Of a stretch of 64,000 nt of DNA, positions 1 to 13,392 are shown piece by piece. Source of the stretch: Pagrus major (Eukaryota; Chordata; Actinopteri; Spariformes; Sparidae); NCBI RefSeq assembly GCF_040436345.1, contig NC_133237.1, forward strand, positions 19,907,749-19,971,748. Direction: 5' to 3'. The translations under genes were made by a program, and so were the position numbers. Positions within the stretch are counted from its first letter, which is position 1. Every line of letters begins with the position of its first letter. Under the pieces are notes generated by a model. That model was not told the DNA's origin. It ran no database searches and was given only the letters and a program-made list of their open reading frames with translations.

Positions 1-1709
1 TGAATTCACACAGGGCATCTGTGATATTTATTATAAAGTTCATTCAAAATGTAATGTCAACCAACATTGCAGAGTGAATACAGAAAGAGTTAAACATCTT
101 TTTCTATTTCAGAAACTTTAGAAAACGTATTATTATTGATCTCTAATATAATTTTCAAGTAACTTGCCTTTTTACGCTTTTGTAAGTCTGTGCTCCCTCT
201 GTAGATCTTAAGGGCTCAATATTAGGTAACGTAAACACAATTGTTCATAGTTTCAGCTGATTGTACACTAATGAAAACATAATTCTGAATATTATATTAG
301 ATTTCTGACAATAGATCCCTCTAAATCCTGCACACTGCATCTTTAAAAGAACCCAAATGTCATGCATAACAGCAATGTTGGTGAAGTCATTTGTAATGTA
401 TCTTTATGCCTTCCCCCTGTGAAACAAACCGCAGACATCTTTAAAAACTGTGCAAAAAACAGACAACTATGTAATGAGCTTACAGCCCATGACATACCAC
501 ACACTGTACTCTCTTCTCCCATATAGAGGTTACAAAAGAGCAAGAGAAAGTTCCTTTGTTATTACCAATCACATGGCATTACGGCCAATGTCATTTGATG
601 TGCAATAAAATTTGCTCATATACACAAATACTGTATAGAATAAGGCATTTCAGTGTAACACCATATCAGTCAGTAGAAAATTGAAATAAGACAAAGAATT
701 TGTAATTCAGCCATGGCAAGACTGATGACAATTTTTTTCATACAATTTTACAAACCAAATGAACAACAAGCAAAAAAACATGTGATTGTGCAGGGAGAAG
801 AAACATGTTAGAGCATGTATAAACCTACCACTGCAGATAATACATTTAAGAACCCAAACAGAACAAAAACATAACTGTAAACCAAGTCAGCCTAGAGCCT
901 GTAGTTAAGGGTTTTTACTCTTTTTTACAGTTAACTGTAACCCCAGAGTGCTGCATTTGTGTCAGAACCATTAGGCTACTACAACAAACACATTTGTTTT
1001 AGAAAAAAGGGAATCTGTAATGTACATGAAAACCCTTCAAGCATGTTTTAATAATTTACTACAATTCTATATTACACACTGTGCATGTACTGATAAACTT
1101 TGCTGTGATATGTGTAAAATTGCCCACTTCAAGTTAGTTAAAAGGGGACTTTAAAATCAAAAGACAATATTTTCAAAAACAAGACTGGTGTACATAATAC
1201 ATCAAACATGGTGGAAGACATTGAAAATGACCAGAAAATGTCCATTCATTATTATTGTTCTTTTCTGTACCGACTATTATAAGGGCATGGTGATTCCTAT
1301 TTTAAAATGTGTGGAAACTAAAAAGTAATATTGAAAAATCCTAAGCAACAAATATTGTAATGGTAGCCTCTTAAAAAGACCAGGAACATGACAGAATTTC
1401 ATCAGTAGTTCCCCTTACTGTAAACTGACAATATGAAGTAGCTGTTTATGTTAACAAACTCCTATCTGATTGCAAATAGGCTACTAAAGACATCACATAG
1501 TCAGGCAACCGTCTATGGCTTCCAATAACAGCTTTAGTTATCTTTACAATATGTACAATTATTACATCATGTTGTTGGCAGCGATATCCACTTTTCAGCT
1601 ACAGTAGCCGGTCACATGACAGTGTAAGGATCTCCTTTTCGTCCATTTCTCTGATACTACATTCCATTTCGGTCGTTGACCCCTGAGTTGTTCTCCTGAC
1701 ATTCGGTTG
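1..1709 (-). other. itgb3: 3' UTR of itgb3, running to the left edge
   Basis: The stretch is AT-rich and has no credible ORF. It follows directly after the itgb3 stop codon on the minus strand. A minus-strand AATAAA (plus-strand TTTATT at 27-32) lies close to the window edge, so the 3' UTR is probably about 1.7 kb and the transcript ends near or just left of base 1. Positions 321-346 match one end of the inverted-repeat element described at 34699-35016. The extent is inferred from the poly(A) signal only. Confidence 0.6.
27..32 (-). terminator. itgb3: Candidate poly(A) signal of itgb3
   Basis: TTTATT on the plus strand reads AATAAA on the gene strand. It is at a plausible distance from the stop codon at 1710-1712. 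Other AT-rich hexamers in the UTR could also be used. Confidence 0.4.
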
Positions 1710-4700
1710 TTAGTTGCCTCGGTATGCTACATTGGTGAAGGTGGAGGTGGCTCCTTTATACAAAGGATTGTTAGCCTGTGAAATGAAAACAGAGGAAACA
1801 GAGGAAGCAGAGGAAACAGAGGAAACGCTGTTTAAGTCAGTCCCATACTGATATCCAACTATTTGAAGGACAGTTTAGACTTTCCCCTTTAGAGAGCAGC
1901 CATATGTTGTAACTGTATTTGCAGTGATCCCTAAATGAAAAGCTGTTAGTGTATGCAGTTAGTGTTTTAATTATAATTATTTCTCACCGTGTCCCATTTG
2001 GCTTTGGATCTCTCCTCCTCAAACTTGGCAAACTCTCTGCGGTCGTGGATGGTGACCAGCAGCTTCCAGATGAGCAGGCCAATAAGGCCCAGTAGCAGAA
2101 TGGCTCCGGCTACCGCCAGGAGCACCACCAAGATGTCTGCACCCTCAGGACAATCTGAACAGATAGACAGGAAGGCGGGCAGACAGAGAAAAGGAGCTCA
2201 TTTCAATGTTGATTTCCATGATGCTTGTTAAGCAATGGATTACACTCATGAAGTGAAGCAACCACTGCAGTCAAGTGTGAGAAAATCCATTGCACAGTGA
2301 TCATGTGCATCACCTCTAAGTATCTTGGTTTCTGTGGGTTGGCAGAGTGCAGCTGTGGTTGATTGGCTGATGATGTGTTCTTTAGAAAATAACACATCAC
2401 TCGCTACACACTCTGTTCCACTGTTGCTCTTGCCTGCCAGCCACAGACTGGCCTACTAATGTACCAAAATTATAATTCTCAGTTTCCTGTCAGTTTAAAT
2501 GTCTCATACATACACACAAACTCTCCCAGTACCTGGCTCTTTCACCACAAACAGAATGGATTTGCCACTTTCATCTTCGTAATACTGGAAGTGCTCCACG
2601 CAGTCATTCTCATCTTTGTATGAGCAATTCACTGCATTTCTAGCATGGAAAGCTGTGGGATGAACAGGATAAGAAAAAGAAACATTGTAATCAAAAAATT
2701 ATTTCAAGATATTAGCTGTTATCTTTCAAAATGAATTCATCAGTGCATCATATTTTAAGATCACAGTATGTAGTTAGGAGGTCAAAGATGTTCTCACCCA
2801 GTTGATCCACTACTTTGATTTCATCTTTGCAGATTCTATTGCAGCTGTCGTCTTGAAAGTACGGTCCTCTCTTGAAGTGTTGACACTCAACGCACCGCCT
2901 GCAAGCAGAGTATTGGCGCTCTTTGTAGATATGATATGTAAGGGGTGGATAAATTAAAAGTAAAGTAAGAGTGCAGCTACATCAAGCTTAACTTGTGAAG
3001 TGTTGATATCCTCTGACTGTTGTGGCTTCGAGAGAAGTTTAACCTTTCTCTGCTGCGCATGAAACCACACCTGAGTTTGTTCAAAATGTGTGTAGGAGAA
3101 GTTTGTTCTTATCCTGGAATTTTGGTGAGATTTGTTAAAGGGGACATGAAATGTACTTTGCATGTTCATGGTCCTCAGGAGTTTTAAAATCCTAACCAAT
3201 TTTGAAATTGGGTTGCATCACACACATAACGAGAATCCTCACAGATATTCTTCATTTTAATTTCAAGCATGGACACATTGCAAGACTTGGTGCATCACAC
3301 ACTACAGGATATCATTAAGCTTATCGTGCCAGAGGGAGGGATGCAACACCACACGTGATTTGATGGGGAAGCAGATATAAACAAGGTAGAGACTGTGGAG
3401 CAACAAATAGCTGTAGTAACGTTATTAGTTTGCAGTGAGGCGTTACGAGTCTGGATTAGAAGGTGTTTGGGGAGACACGGTCGACATGGATTGTCTCTTC
3501 TTCAGCAAGAAGTGGAGGTTTAACTGACAGTTTTAGTATCTGTCAACAGTAGTATGCTAGCTAAAGTTAGCCCTAAGGGCTAATGGAAGCGAATGTTTAC
3601 TGTTGCTTAGCAGCACTGTCTGATGCTCTGGGATATCTCTTTCATTGGTTTTTGTGGTCCTGCTCAGAAAGTACTGACGTAATCATCCAGATTTTAAATC
3701 CTAGATATCAAACATGTTTGATATTTCAAGGGCAGCCCTAATGAGACTGAGTCTGTGAGCAGTTTGGGAGGTTTAAGACTGAATCTGTACACCCCTCACA
3801 TTGCCGGATAAACTGGGCAAAACTTCGGTATGGACAAAGCTCCCAGAACAGATTTCTCCTCTGATTGTTTGCAGGGGCAAATCGGGCTTAAATCTGCCCA
3901 GAACTCCTGTAGTGTGATCCCGGCCTAGAAGGATAAACCCTTTCTATCTGTGGAGCTCCATGAGCTTTCCTCTACCACCACCCTAAGGCCAAAATGTGAC
4001 TTTGGATATGAGATGGCTCAGAAACTAATTTTGATGAAAGACTGCGAGAAATTTACTGAGCACATTCATGGTTTCAAGGGAATAGAACAAAACAATTGCT
4101 TTAAGCCCCACAAGGCTTAACAATGTTTGTTCTGTCTAAAACATGACTGTTGCAGGATCCAAGGGGTGGGACTTTATTCACCTGTTTTAGTGGTTTAGTT
4201 ACATCCAGAGTGTGTTTTATCTGTTATTTTGTCTATTCCCTCCTCTCTGTTGTCAGCTCAAACAGCAAGTTTGGAACTTACTCTTTTAAGGTACAGGAAT
4301 CGGGACAGGTGGGGCATTTATCACAGGTAGCTCCGTAGGCACCAGGTGTAGTGCACTGACAAACCCCACATTGGCAGTAACCCCGCCCACTGCACAGCAG
4401 GCTGTTGCTGGCAACGGACACACAGGTCTCTTTTACGGTGGTGCAGTTACAGTTTTCTCCTTCCCAGCCAACGTCACACTTGCAGGATCCACAGTCACAC
4501 TTCCCATGATCTGAAAGAATCAAAAAGGATGAGATGGTTAATGCTACGACAGTTCAAATATAACATCTTCATAGTCACATGGGAGGGGCCACATGAACAA
4601 ATCTACATAATCCAAATAACACAATTGCAAAATAAACCTGCATATTTTTTTAAACATGTTGGATGCTTGGGCAAGTGTAGGCTTCCCCTGAACACGTTTG

Positions 4701-5189
4701 TCGATTCTGCAACCATGTAATTACTAGTAGTAGGTGTAACCTGTTACAATGTGTTATTTGTTATTTCTGTACATAACATAACCAAAGCAATAACTTTGGG
4801 TAGGATGCCAACCAACAGTGTCAGTATTTGATGACCTGAGGATGACACTCAATAATCAACTTCTCCAGGAAGTTACTTTTTTATTTTGCTTTGAAATAAT
4901 GATCAACATCTGACAGCAGTGGCCTTAAATGTATGGTATTTCAAGAAGGGAATCCTACATTAAAGAGTTGCTTTAATTACTACTAGTAGTAAGCTTGGAG
5001 TGCAGCTCTGTTTGTCTTTACATAACAAATCTAGATTAATAAGTCCTGGTCGCACATTAAGTAATTGCTCGTAAATGTTACTCAGCAAGGGACATTACGC
5101 ATATCCCTTATTCATCGCTCTTCTCACAAAGACAGGAAATGTCCTATTGGGAAAGCATACTCTTATGATTCCCCATGTCCTTACAGGCA

Positions 5190-5285
<96 letters not shown>

Positions 5286-8200
5286 CTTTCTCGAACTCTG
5301 CTCAAGAGTAGGAAGCACAAAAGCCAGGCCACTCTAGGAACAGTGTTCGAATGACGCAACCCTTTGCTGACAGGATCTTTAGCGAGCTTTTCTCCCTGGA
5401 TTACAGAGACACCCTGCATCGGCACATTAAACCACCTTAGAAACAAAGACAGAGCCTTCGAGACTTTAGCGTTCTCAGCAGGAAAGCAAACAGGATTTGG
5501 CACTGGATGACTAAGACCAAAGTGAGTGAGTCACAGCCCAGTTGGGTCAGACTGGGGGAGTGACTGGTAATAAAATATCACAGAGGGTCCAAGGGTCCCT
5601 AACTCCGGAGCTCAAAACAAATCATCTGCTCTTGTAAACTTGAGAAAACAATTCCCCAGTCTCCACCATGTCAACTGCTGCTTCACTTTTAGATTGTGAT
5701 TATAGTTGTTATGGGAGCAGACGTTGTCACTGGTGGTTAATCATTAACAGTCTCACCAAAAAGGTGTAGCAGTGCAATCGCTGAGTAATCTCTCTTACTC
5801 CATCAACAAGATAAGACAAAAACTTTGTAAATCTGTGATACTTTTTGTTAAAAACATCTAAAGACTAATGGATATTTTCTGCAGTGTAGTTACTTAAACT
5901 TGACAAAAGTGAGAAGCTGTCTTGTTCTTATTAGTTGTAAAGCTGATTCATAGACATAAAAGCAAGTTAGTAGGTTTACATCATCCTGCTGTCTCTGTGA
6001 GACTGCACAGTAATCCGGCCCATTAATCACATGTCTGAGCTTCAGACAAGGTTAACATGGCCTCCATGGTAAAAGGACAAACACAGGGAAAACGACAGAA
6101 GAGTAAAACAGAACATAACTGTGTTAGTTACAAGAAGAGAGGGAACAGAATCGAGTGCAGTTGGGGCAGAGACATACTGGAGAGAAAAGAGGTTGGGCAA
6201 ATTGCCAGCGGAGGAATGCAAACTTTCCTGTTCTCTCTTCACTCATATTTATGGGCCCTGGGGCTGTGCTTGCTGACTCCTGCTCTCTGGCCCTGCACCG
6301 GTCCCACAGCCCCTCAGCGGAGGAAGAAATACACAGCTGAAGGGAATATCACAGACATGGAGCTTTTAGGAGACCTGGGTCGCGGTAGCTCCAATTGAGC
6401 TGGGGCCGAGGGACGCTCATTCTTGAAAGACAATAACATCATGACTCTGTTGAGACACAGCAACTTAGCGCTCCCAAATTGAGCTCTGCAGACTGTGTTA
6501 CACCAGTTATGGATTTGTGTGTGGAGCTGTGTGTGTGGGCGGGTAAGGTGAGTGTCTGCGCCCAAACCCTAGGTGTCATCACTGAATGTCTTAATAGCTG
6601 TTACTCAGATAAACATCCTCCCTTAAGAAAGACTTCACACTCCTCCTTGCTGATATAAATAACATTATGTTCCAGGAGAATGTCTTGCCAACACATGCAT
6701 GACTCCCCATCTTCTCCTTAGGTCATGGTGCACCCTCCCAGCCCAGAGTATGTTCTGTTTAGTTTTAGTTTTAGTTTTAGTTTTCGAACAGCAAAGAGGA
6801 CAGGAAGTTGGCTAAAACCACGACGAGGTGTACAGCAGCCTCAATTTAAAAGAGCAATTCTGCGATTTAGCATTGCACCTCACATGAGACAGATTGAGAA
6901 CCCTGATTTCTAGCACCAAAAAAAGCTTCTTCCTTTGTTTCCAACAATGCAACCTGATAGCATCTTTTAATCACACCCTCCCTGCATGATAAAAACATGT
7001 TTTTAAAACTCTACAAATGTTATATATAACACAGATACTTTGATGGCATCACTCACACTTGGACTTGACAAAGCTCCGTCAGAGCCACAGAAAACAGGCA
7101 ACAAGTACTACCCCAAATTGTTGAAGTTCCCTTTTGACATACGTGAGATTTTCTTATTTCCTTTCAATCAGTTAGTATACCAGTTAGTTTGTTCTGCTTA
7201 ATGTACATAAAGATAAAAGAGCAGTTTTCTATTCTGCTATTGCTCAGCCCCCGTCCTTACAGTCACAGGCCCAAACTGCCGGTAAATGAAAATACCCAAT
7301 GACAAAGCCTATTAAAATTTTATCAGTGCGATTGAGTAACTGTGCACTGAACTGTGCAGACTTGTAATGGGGAGTGATAGCGCATCGTGCCACACTGCTG
7401 TGAGCGATAAGAGCACAAGTCAAATTCAGTACACACATCAAGTATACAGGCCCAGCAGAGGATCGTTCATTTGTAAGCATTACTAAGCAATTATTTACAT
7501 GTCCTTTACAAACAAGCAAGGACTGTCATAACAATTGCACATTCGTTTTTGAAAAGAATATGGATTCTTGATTTGTCAAGCTAAGTATCAGAACACTATG
7601 TAAACTGACTAAGGTGTGTTTACAGATGGAGAGTGGCTGGAAACAAGCAGAGTACGTTCCAGTGAAGTCAGAGGAGGCCTTAGAGCAGGGAAAAGGAAGG
7701 GAAGGGCATCTTCATCCTTCCTGCTAACACTGATATTAAGTAAAACCTTTGCTTTTTTAAAGTTATAAATCTAGCCATGCAGAAAGATTTGACTTTATGT
7801 GCCCAGCTTGTGAGATTTCTGCCAGTTGAGGTAAATGATGTTCAGTTTGTGCTCACAGTCATGAAGATTTTCATTTAAACAAGACCGAGAGTCACACCAG
7901 CATGGCAACATGCTCACATAACTTTCTGCATGGCTAATAAGTTAAATTGTAACTTGGGTGAATCAACCCTTTAAAAGCACAGTATGTTATTCTTGCTACT
8001 ATGGGTCTCTCAATCAAAACAGAACAAAGGATGTAAGTACAGTGAGATCATGGGAGTTGTTACACTACCACCACTGCTAATGAAAACCACTCTACCTCTA
8101 GCCTGACTCTGATTTTAAAGAAATTAAACAGGAGCACCTGTTTTGTGTCTCATCGCTTTCAGATCCATTACACTGTTCCTCATTTAGTTTTTTTAGCCAA

Positions 8201-11200
8201 ATGTGATATTGGTGCTGGCGAAACAGCTGAGAGAGCTGACACTGATCACAGCAGAAAGAAGCGCATCTACTCACCTGAACACAGTTTCCCTTTGAAGCGC
8301 AAGCAGTTGAAGTCGTCACATTCGCAGTATTTGCCCCACACCTGACCGAACTCATTTGAATGGCAGGAGCACTGTCCACACAAACAGTCGCCTCTACCGC
8401 TGCAGATTGGGCTCCCTGGCTTTGGGATGCAGTTGACATCATCTGATGGACTGTAGTCGCCCACTGAACACTCACATCGCGGGCCCAGATGACCCGGGTG
8501 ACACTGACACACACCGCACTCGTAGGTCCCGTTGCCGTTGCTACAGAGGGAGCTGTTGGCTTCAGCCTTTGCCTCACAGTCACAGCCACAGGCAAAATTC
8601 ACTGTGACCTCCAGCGAATCCTTAAAGCCTCGAGGTTTGATGGTAAAGGTGCGGCTCTTCTCTTTGGGGCAGCCACGCAACTGAGCCTCCACGTTGAATG
8701 ACACCTGAAGCAGAGGAAATGTCTCATGACAATCTGTGTTTACATACCAGATGTGCATGTCAGTATCTAAACTGATACGTACTGTGTCTCCAATCTTGAG
8801 GCCAGAGCAGGACTTAAGTCCTCGGACGACCTCTCCATTTAGGCAAGAGGCATTGAAGGCCAGATTCAACTCCTCTGGGACACCCAGTACCTCCAGCTCC
8901 ACTTTAGAGCGGATTTTCTGCTCAACACAAAGTTGTTACAAGAGGTCACTTTTTTACATGGAATTGATGACATCAATTTACATTTTATACTTATTGTCCT
9001 AAGTTTTGGATATCCTTACCTCATAAGCCTCCTTAATGAGCTCAATAACATTTCCAGAGTCATCGGACAGCGTTCCCACAGTTGTGCCTGGAATGAGACG
9101 ACTGTAATCCTGAGAAGACAGACGTGACAGCAGGATGATGACCCAGTTGTTTGGTTTGTTTTTATATCAGTAAGTCAGTGCACAAGCCATTTAGTTTGTT
9201 TACCGTGTAGATATCCAACACATAGCTGGTGACAGCAAAAATTAAATTTATGTTGTTTTCAGACATTTTCTCCGTCATGAGCCCCAAAGAGGGATAGTCC
9301 TGGGAAACAAAGAAGTAAATTGTATTCAATGGAAACTGGTTTTGTTCAACAACTCCAAAAACTATTGAAAACCAAAGTGAATTACTGATGTACTGAAATG
9401 TTTGCCTGTACCAGAATGGTAGATTTGTTATAAATGTTGTCATCATCAAGGTGACATTGACCATCATTAGGCTGGACAATTCCAGCTATACGTCCATCCA
9501 GAGCAATGTGAGTTTTGGCATCAGTGGTGTACACCAAAAGGTGTGAGGCATCTGGACGCCAGCCAATCTTGTCCTAGTGATGATGGACACAGAAATATGA
9601 CGAGTAAAGACTTAACTTGTATGTATGTATGTGAACACTCACCAGTGAGCATGCGTATGTATATCTGACTTGTTCATACCTTGCACACCACAGCCTGCAT
9701 GACAGCATCAAATCCACCCTCTGGAGCATCTCTGTTTCTAGACACCTGCTGTTTGTCCACCTCCTCATTAAAGCGAGCGACCGTCTCTGTCAGTGACAGC
9801 ACATGCTTGAACCCGAACTGAGCCTGGCATTGCTCGCCAATTCTGTTGGCATAGGCAGATCAGATAAGGAGAGATAAGATAAGAAGTTGTTTTAAACATA
9901 GCTGGACAGAGCTTCTCCTTCTGAAATGTAACACCAATCACACCAATCATCTTCCCCACCTACCCATAGCAAGGGTTTTCCACTGCCTCTGGAGGAAACA
10001 TTAACATGTAAGGGGACGTGGTCTTGTCAACAAAGGCTCCAAACCCCATGCGTAGTTTGCTTGTGGTGCTGCCCATGGTCTTGGCGAGCTCGTTGCCTAA
10101 GGTGCGAAGGCGAGCCAAGTCATCCTTCATTGAGAAGGAAAGATCCATCAGATAGTAGAGGTCCACTGGGTAATCCTCCACCTGTTTCACAGACACGGTG
10201 AACCTCTTTGCATCACCTGGGAGGGAAAAAGCGAGGGCCAGCAGAGATAGAGAGGTGCATTATAGATTGAATTCATGTGTTAATCAGTTGGTGTCCCTAT
10301 ACCTTTAAATATGAAATTGAAATCACTTTGTTAAAGATGTTCACCCAGCTCTGGTGTATAAGGCTATAAGTGAATGTACAACAGTGGTAATGGTCCTTGG
10401 TGTCTGGCCCCTTTATGGTATCTATCCACAGGAGCATTATTTGATGTGAGGACCCACAACGCTTCCCAGCGTTGGACAGATACACCCTTTGACGACCACG
10501 CACTTACTGGCTACACCTGATTGGAAGAATACCACTAATGGGCTATCTGCTCCCGGATTTCAAACTGGACCAACAGGGCGGGTCATTTGGAAACGTTCTC
10601 CTATATTACAAAAATGGTTCTGAAGACAGTTTAGACAAGAAATCTACCATACAGTTGCTGTATCTGGCTTCATCTTAACTCTACAACGGTTCGTTTTTAG
10701 TGTTTTTCCAGAGTTTCCAGAGGCGGCGAGTTGCATTGGATGCCCTTGATTTACATAAAGTAGCTTAGACCTCTACTTCATGCAAAGGAGGTCTAAGCAC
10801 TCTTCTCTCTACTGGCTTGAGATTGATTTACCAACTGCCTCTGCTTGCAGCACTCTCCTACTCTGTCATATGGTTCATTGATCTGATTAGTCGAATTGAT
10901 AAACAGTGATAGTCAGATTGTTTGTCTCATCACCTGCCAAATACTTTTTGAAAGGGCCTGCCCTTTTCTAAATAGCTTCTAAGGGCAAGTTCCCAGATGG
11001 TCCTGTGCAACAAGCCATCAGGTTAATTGCGAGCATCTGGTCCTGTAGGATTTTGAGCATCTGGTTTTACACTGTGATATGTGATGTCTGGTTGGGTGTA
11101 AAAGTACCTGGTCTTAGTGTCATACTGAGTTTCTGAGGCTTTATCTGAGTGACATCATCAGCAGTCCCAGAGGCCTTATCACTGAGCGGTGCGTCCTCAT

Positions 11201-13392
11201 GAATAGTCAGGGTGCTGGAAGGAAACTCCACATCTGCACCAGTGCATCCTCCATCCAGCAGATTCTGCCTCAGGTCGCAGCGGGAAGCACTGGATCCCCC
11301 CTTCCCAAACTCCTGAAACAATCCCATCAGATCTGTTAGGCACTCAAGCAAGTTAATAAACTACCATTACATAAAAGAAAATCAGTTAAAGAGAAAGCTT
11401 TTAGGTGATAAGATGATGTTGATTTATCCATCCTCTAGCAGGCCCAGGTATCTCTCAAGTATGGCCAACACCCATTTCCTGCTATTTTTAATTTCCTCAC
11501 TTCAGAGGCTACAGTGTATCAGCATGTTGAAGAAGAACCACCAGAGGATGACAACAACAAGAAAGCTGTTGGGAAATGAGGTTTCTGTTCTAACTTGTTG
11601 CACTTAGTGATGAATGGGAGGCGCTACTTGACATGGTGTGTATGTATCTGTTGGTGTTTTTACCTCCTGAGAGCACCACGCACAGGTGGGGTCAACAGCC
11701 AAGCACTGTTGACATGTTGTAACTCCTCGTGATGTGCAGATGTTGGAACCTGGGATAATCACAGTGACAGATATGTTACACAAAATATATTTCCTCACTG
11801 AGGAACTGACATAGGTGGATAATACTGCTAATTACATTTTAAAAGACTTATCAGTGCCATGCAGCTCTGTTCGACTGCCACAAATGCAGACACCGCAGTC
11901 ATCAGGCAGTCTTCCAAAAGGGAAGCCTACTGTGCAAACATTCAAGTGCTTGATAAAGCCTCCGTGCAGTTTAGTCAAAACATGAATGATGCTAGTCCTC
12001 ATTATGTTTTCCAAGAGTCATTTGTTGGCAAATTGCACAAAATGTTTCTTTCAATACAATCAGTTTCAAAACTGTTTCTATTTCTTATCTGGCAAGACCC
12101 GTGGGTGTGGCTCACTGCAGTTACACACAGAAGCCCGATCAGAGACCAATGTCATCTAACCTCTGTAAAAAGTGCTACATTTGAGTTAAAAACAGCATTG
12201 TGACTTGAATAAGTGCCTGAAATCCTATCAAGTCCTATATTTAGTGACGTGGTGAAGGGCCCCTGAAGTATAGACACAAACGATGTATTTCATAAGAATT
12301 AATTAACAGCAGCACACATGGTGTTTCTTACGCTGGTAAAAATAATTCTGATGGTGTAGACTTTATAGAAAAGTCTGTCATAGTGTTTTATTTAGTTAGT
12401 TAGATAGTTTGCTCAGTGGTGGAATGTAACTAAGTACATTGGCTCAAGTACAGTACAATTTCTAGGTGACGTACTTTACTTGAGTTATCTCCATTTTCTG
12501 CTACCTTATACTTACAAATATTGCACTATTTACTCTCTACATGTATTTGATAACTTTGGTTACTAGTTTCTTTGCAGTTTAAATGATGTATCAGATCCAA
12601 AGCAACACATTTATTTCAATGTATCTATTCCATTTGCAAAAATCTGATTCCGATAATCAGAGAAACGCTGAATATTTGATCAGATAATGGGCCAGGCGGG
12701 TAATCGATTGACCCATAGTGTACATAGGTGGTACATTATAAACTTGAGTTTGAGAAGTACATTTAGAATCAGATACTTTAAGACTTTTACTCAAGTACCA
12801 GGCCTTTTCAGATTGGTGACTTCTTTTAAAAGGATATCTTTACTTTTACTCAAGTATGGCTTTTGGATACTTTTTACCACACTTCGTGAAGTACATTGAG
12901 GAAAAATAAAACCACAAAGCACACCTTTGTACTGTATGTACATTTTCTATTATTTGCTGATAATGAAGGCATTGATTAATTGAGCTAAGGAGACCCAGAG
13001 AGCCTGTGGAGGACCCCTGGTCTTCACTGGAGCCACATCCCGACTGTTTCACTCCCTTATAAGGCAAGCTCCAGCACAGCAGCACAATCACACCCAACTG
13101 TATCCCCCCATTCAAGTCAGCTAACAGTGAATTATTCCTTTATCCGTTTGAGAACATTATGCTCAATAACTGTGATCATCAGCACATACATGCTGCTGTG
13201 AACAGTTTGCGGTTCCTTCAAAAAAAAAAAAAAAAACCCCGCACAGGTCGGGCGGAAACACCCCCAGGTCGCCTTTAAGCAGGTGAAACTTTTAAAAGTA
13301 GCCCAAAGAATAAAAGTCGTCTTACCGGAAACGTTTGATGCCGATGATAAAAAGAGAAACAGTATCACCAGACGGTGTAGAAAAGAGCCCAT
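1710..13392 (-). CDS. itgb3: Integrin beta-3 (15 coding exons)
   Basis: Beta subunit of alphaV/alphaIIb-type integrins, a plasma-membrane receptor for RGD ligands. Exons in coding order: 13326-13392, 11664-11749, 11108-11312, 9964-10216, 9680-9842, 9412-9573, 9204-9299, 9020-9109, 8783-8917, 8275-8704, 4282-4510, 2798-2898, 2533-2652, 1988-2154, 1710-1775. All have GT/AG borders and sum to 2370 nt, 789 aa (human 788). Visible: a hydrophobic signal peptide of about 22 residues, a PSI domain from SNICTSRG, the MIDAS motif DLSFS at about 144-148 followed by the ADMIDAS aspartates 151-152, NRDAPE at 240-245, Cys-rich EGF repeats, one transmembrane helix (about 720-742), and a tail with [17 protein letters not shown] (771-774) and NVAY (783-786). 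The start was chosen for its gccATGG context; an in-frame ATG at 13422 has a poor context. I cannot tell itgb3a from itgb3b. Confidence 0.95.
1788..1826. repeat. 9-bp tandem repeat (AGAGGAAAC-like) in itgb3 intron 14
   Basis: About four to five purine-rich copies of a 9-bp unit sit just upstream (gene sense) of the last itgb3 coding exon. They read as a pyrimidine-rich tract on the gene strand, close to the acceptor at 1776-1777. Confidence 0.7.
2899..4281. other. itgb3 intron 11 without other genes
   Basis: No exon-like ORF with splice borders is visible between the itgb3 exons at 2798-2898 and 4282-4510. The interval looks like unique or old-repeat DNA and holds a perfect 20-bp palindrome at 3705-3724. 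Confidence 0.5.
3705..3724. repeat. Perfect 20-bp palindrome
   Basis: ATATCAAACATGTTTGATAT equals its own reverse complement. It sits in itgb3 intron 11. No function is assigned; chance or an AT-rich repeat end is possible. Confidence 0.8.
5189..5285. repeat. Compound (CA)n(GA)n microsatellite
   Basis: About 58 bp of CA dinucleotides run straight into about 38 bp of GA dinucleotides, interrupted by one ATA. It lies in itgb3 intron 10. ORFs crossing it on both strands are low-complexity artefacts. Confidence 0.97.
6758..6784. repeat. (TTTTAG)n hexamer run
   Basis: About four exact copies of a TTTTAG/AGTTTT hexamer in itgb3 intron 10. Confidence 0.85.
12414..12882. mobile_element. MITE-like element with a CAGTGGTGGAATGTAAC end
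   Basis: The left end reads CAGTGGTGGAATGTAAC followed by AAGTAC/CAAGTAC motifs. The right part repeats TACTTTTACTCAAGTA and finishes near TTTTTACCAC. This pattern of AGTAC repeats with a GTGGTGGAATGTAAC end resembles a short non-autonomous DNA element that I recall as abundant in teleosts. A second, reverse-oriented copy lies at 30425-30943. It sits in itgb3 intron 1. Borders are approximate and no coding capacity is present. Confidence 0.6.

Larger units (their letters stand above)
4511..8274. other. Large itgb3 intron 10
   Basis: A 3.76-kb intron between two EGF-encoding exons, the largest in the gene. It contains a long CA/GA microsatellite and a short TTTTAG hexamer run. The small ORFs inside it show no family resemblance and no splice context. 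Confidence 0.6.

Noticed and set aside
5065-5503. Overlapping ORFs on both strands through 5189-5285
   Set aside because: They are created by the CA/GA microsatellite (His-Thr, Arg-Glu, Cys-Val runs) and lie in an itgb3 intron.
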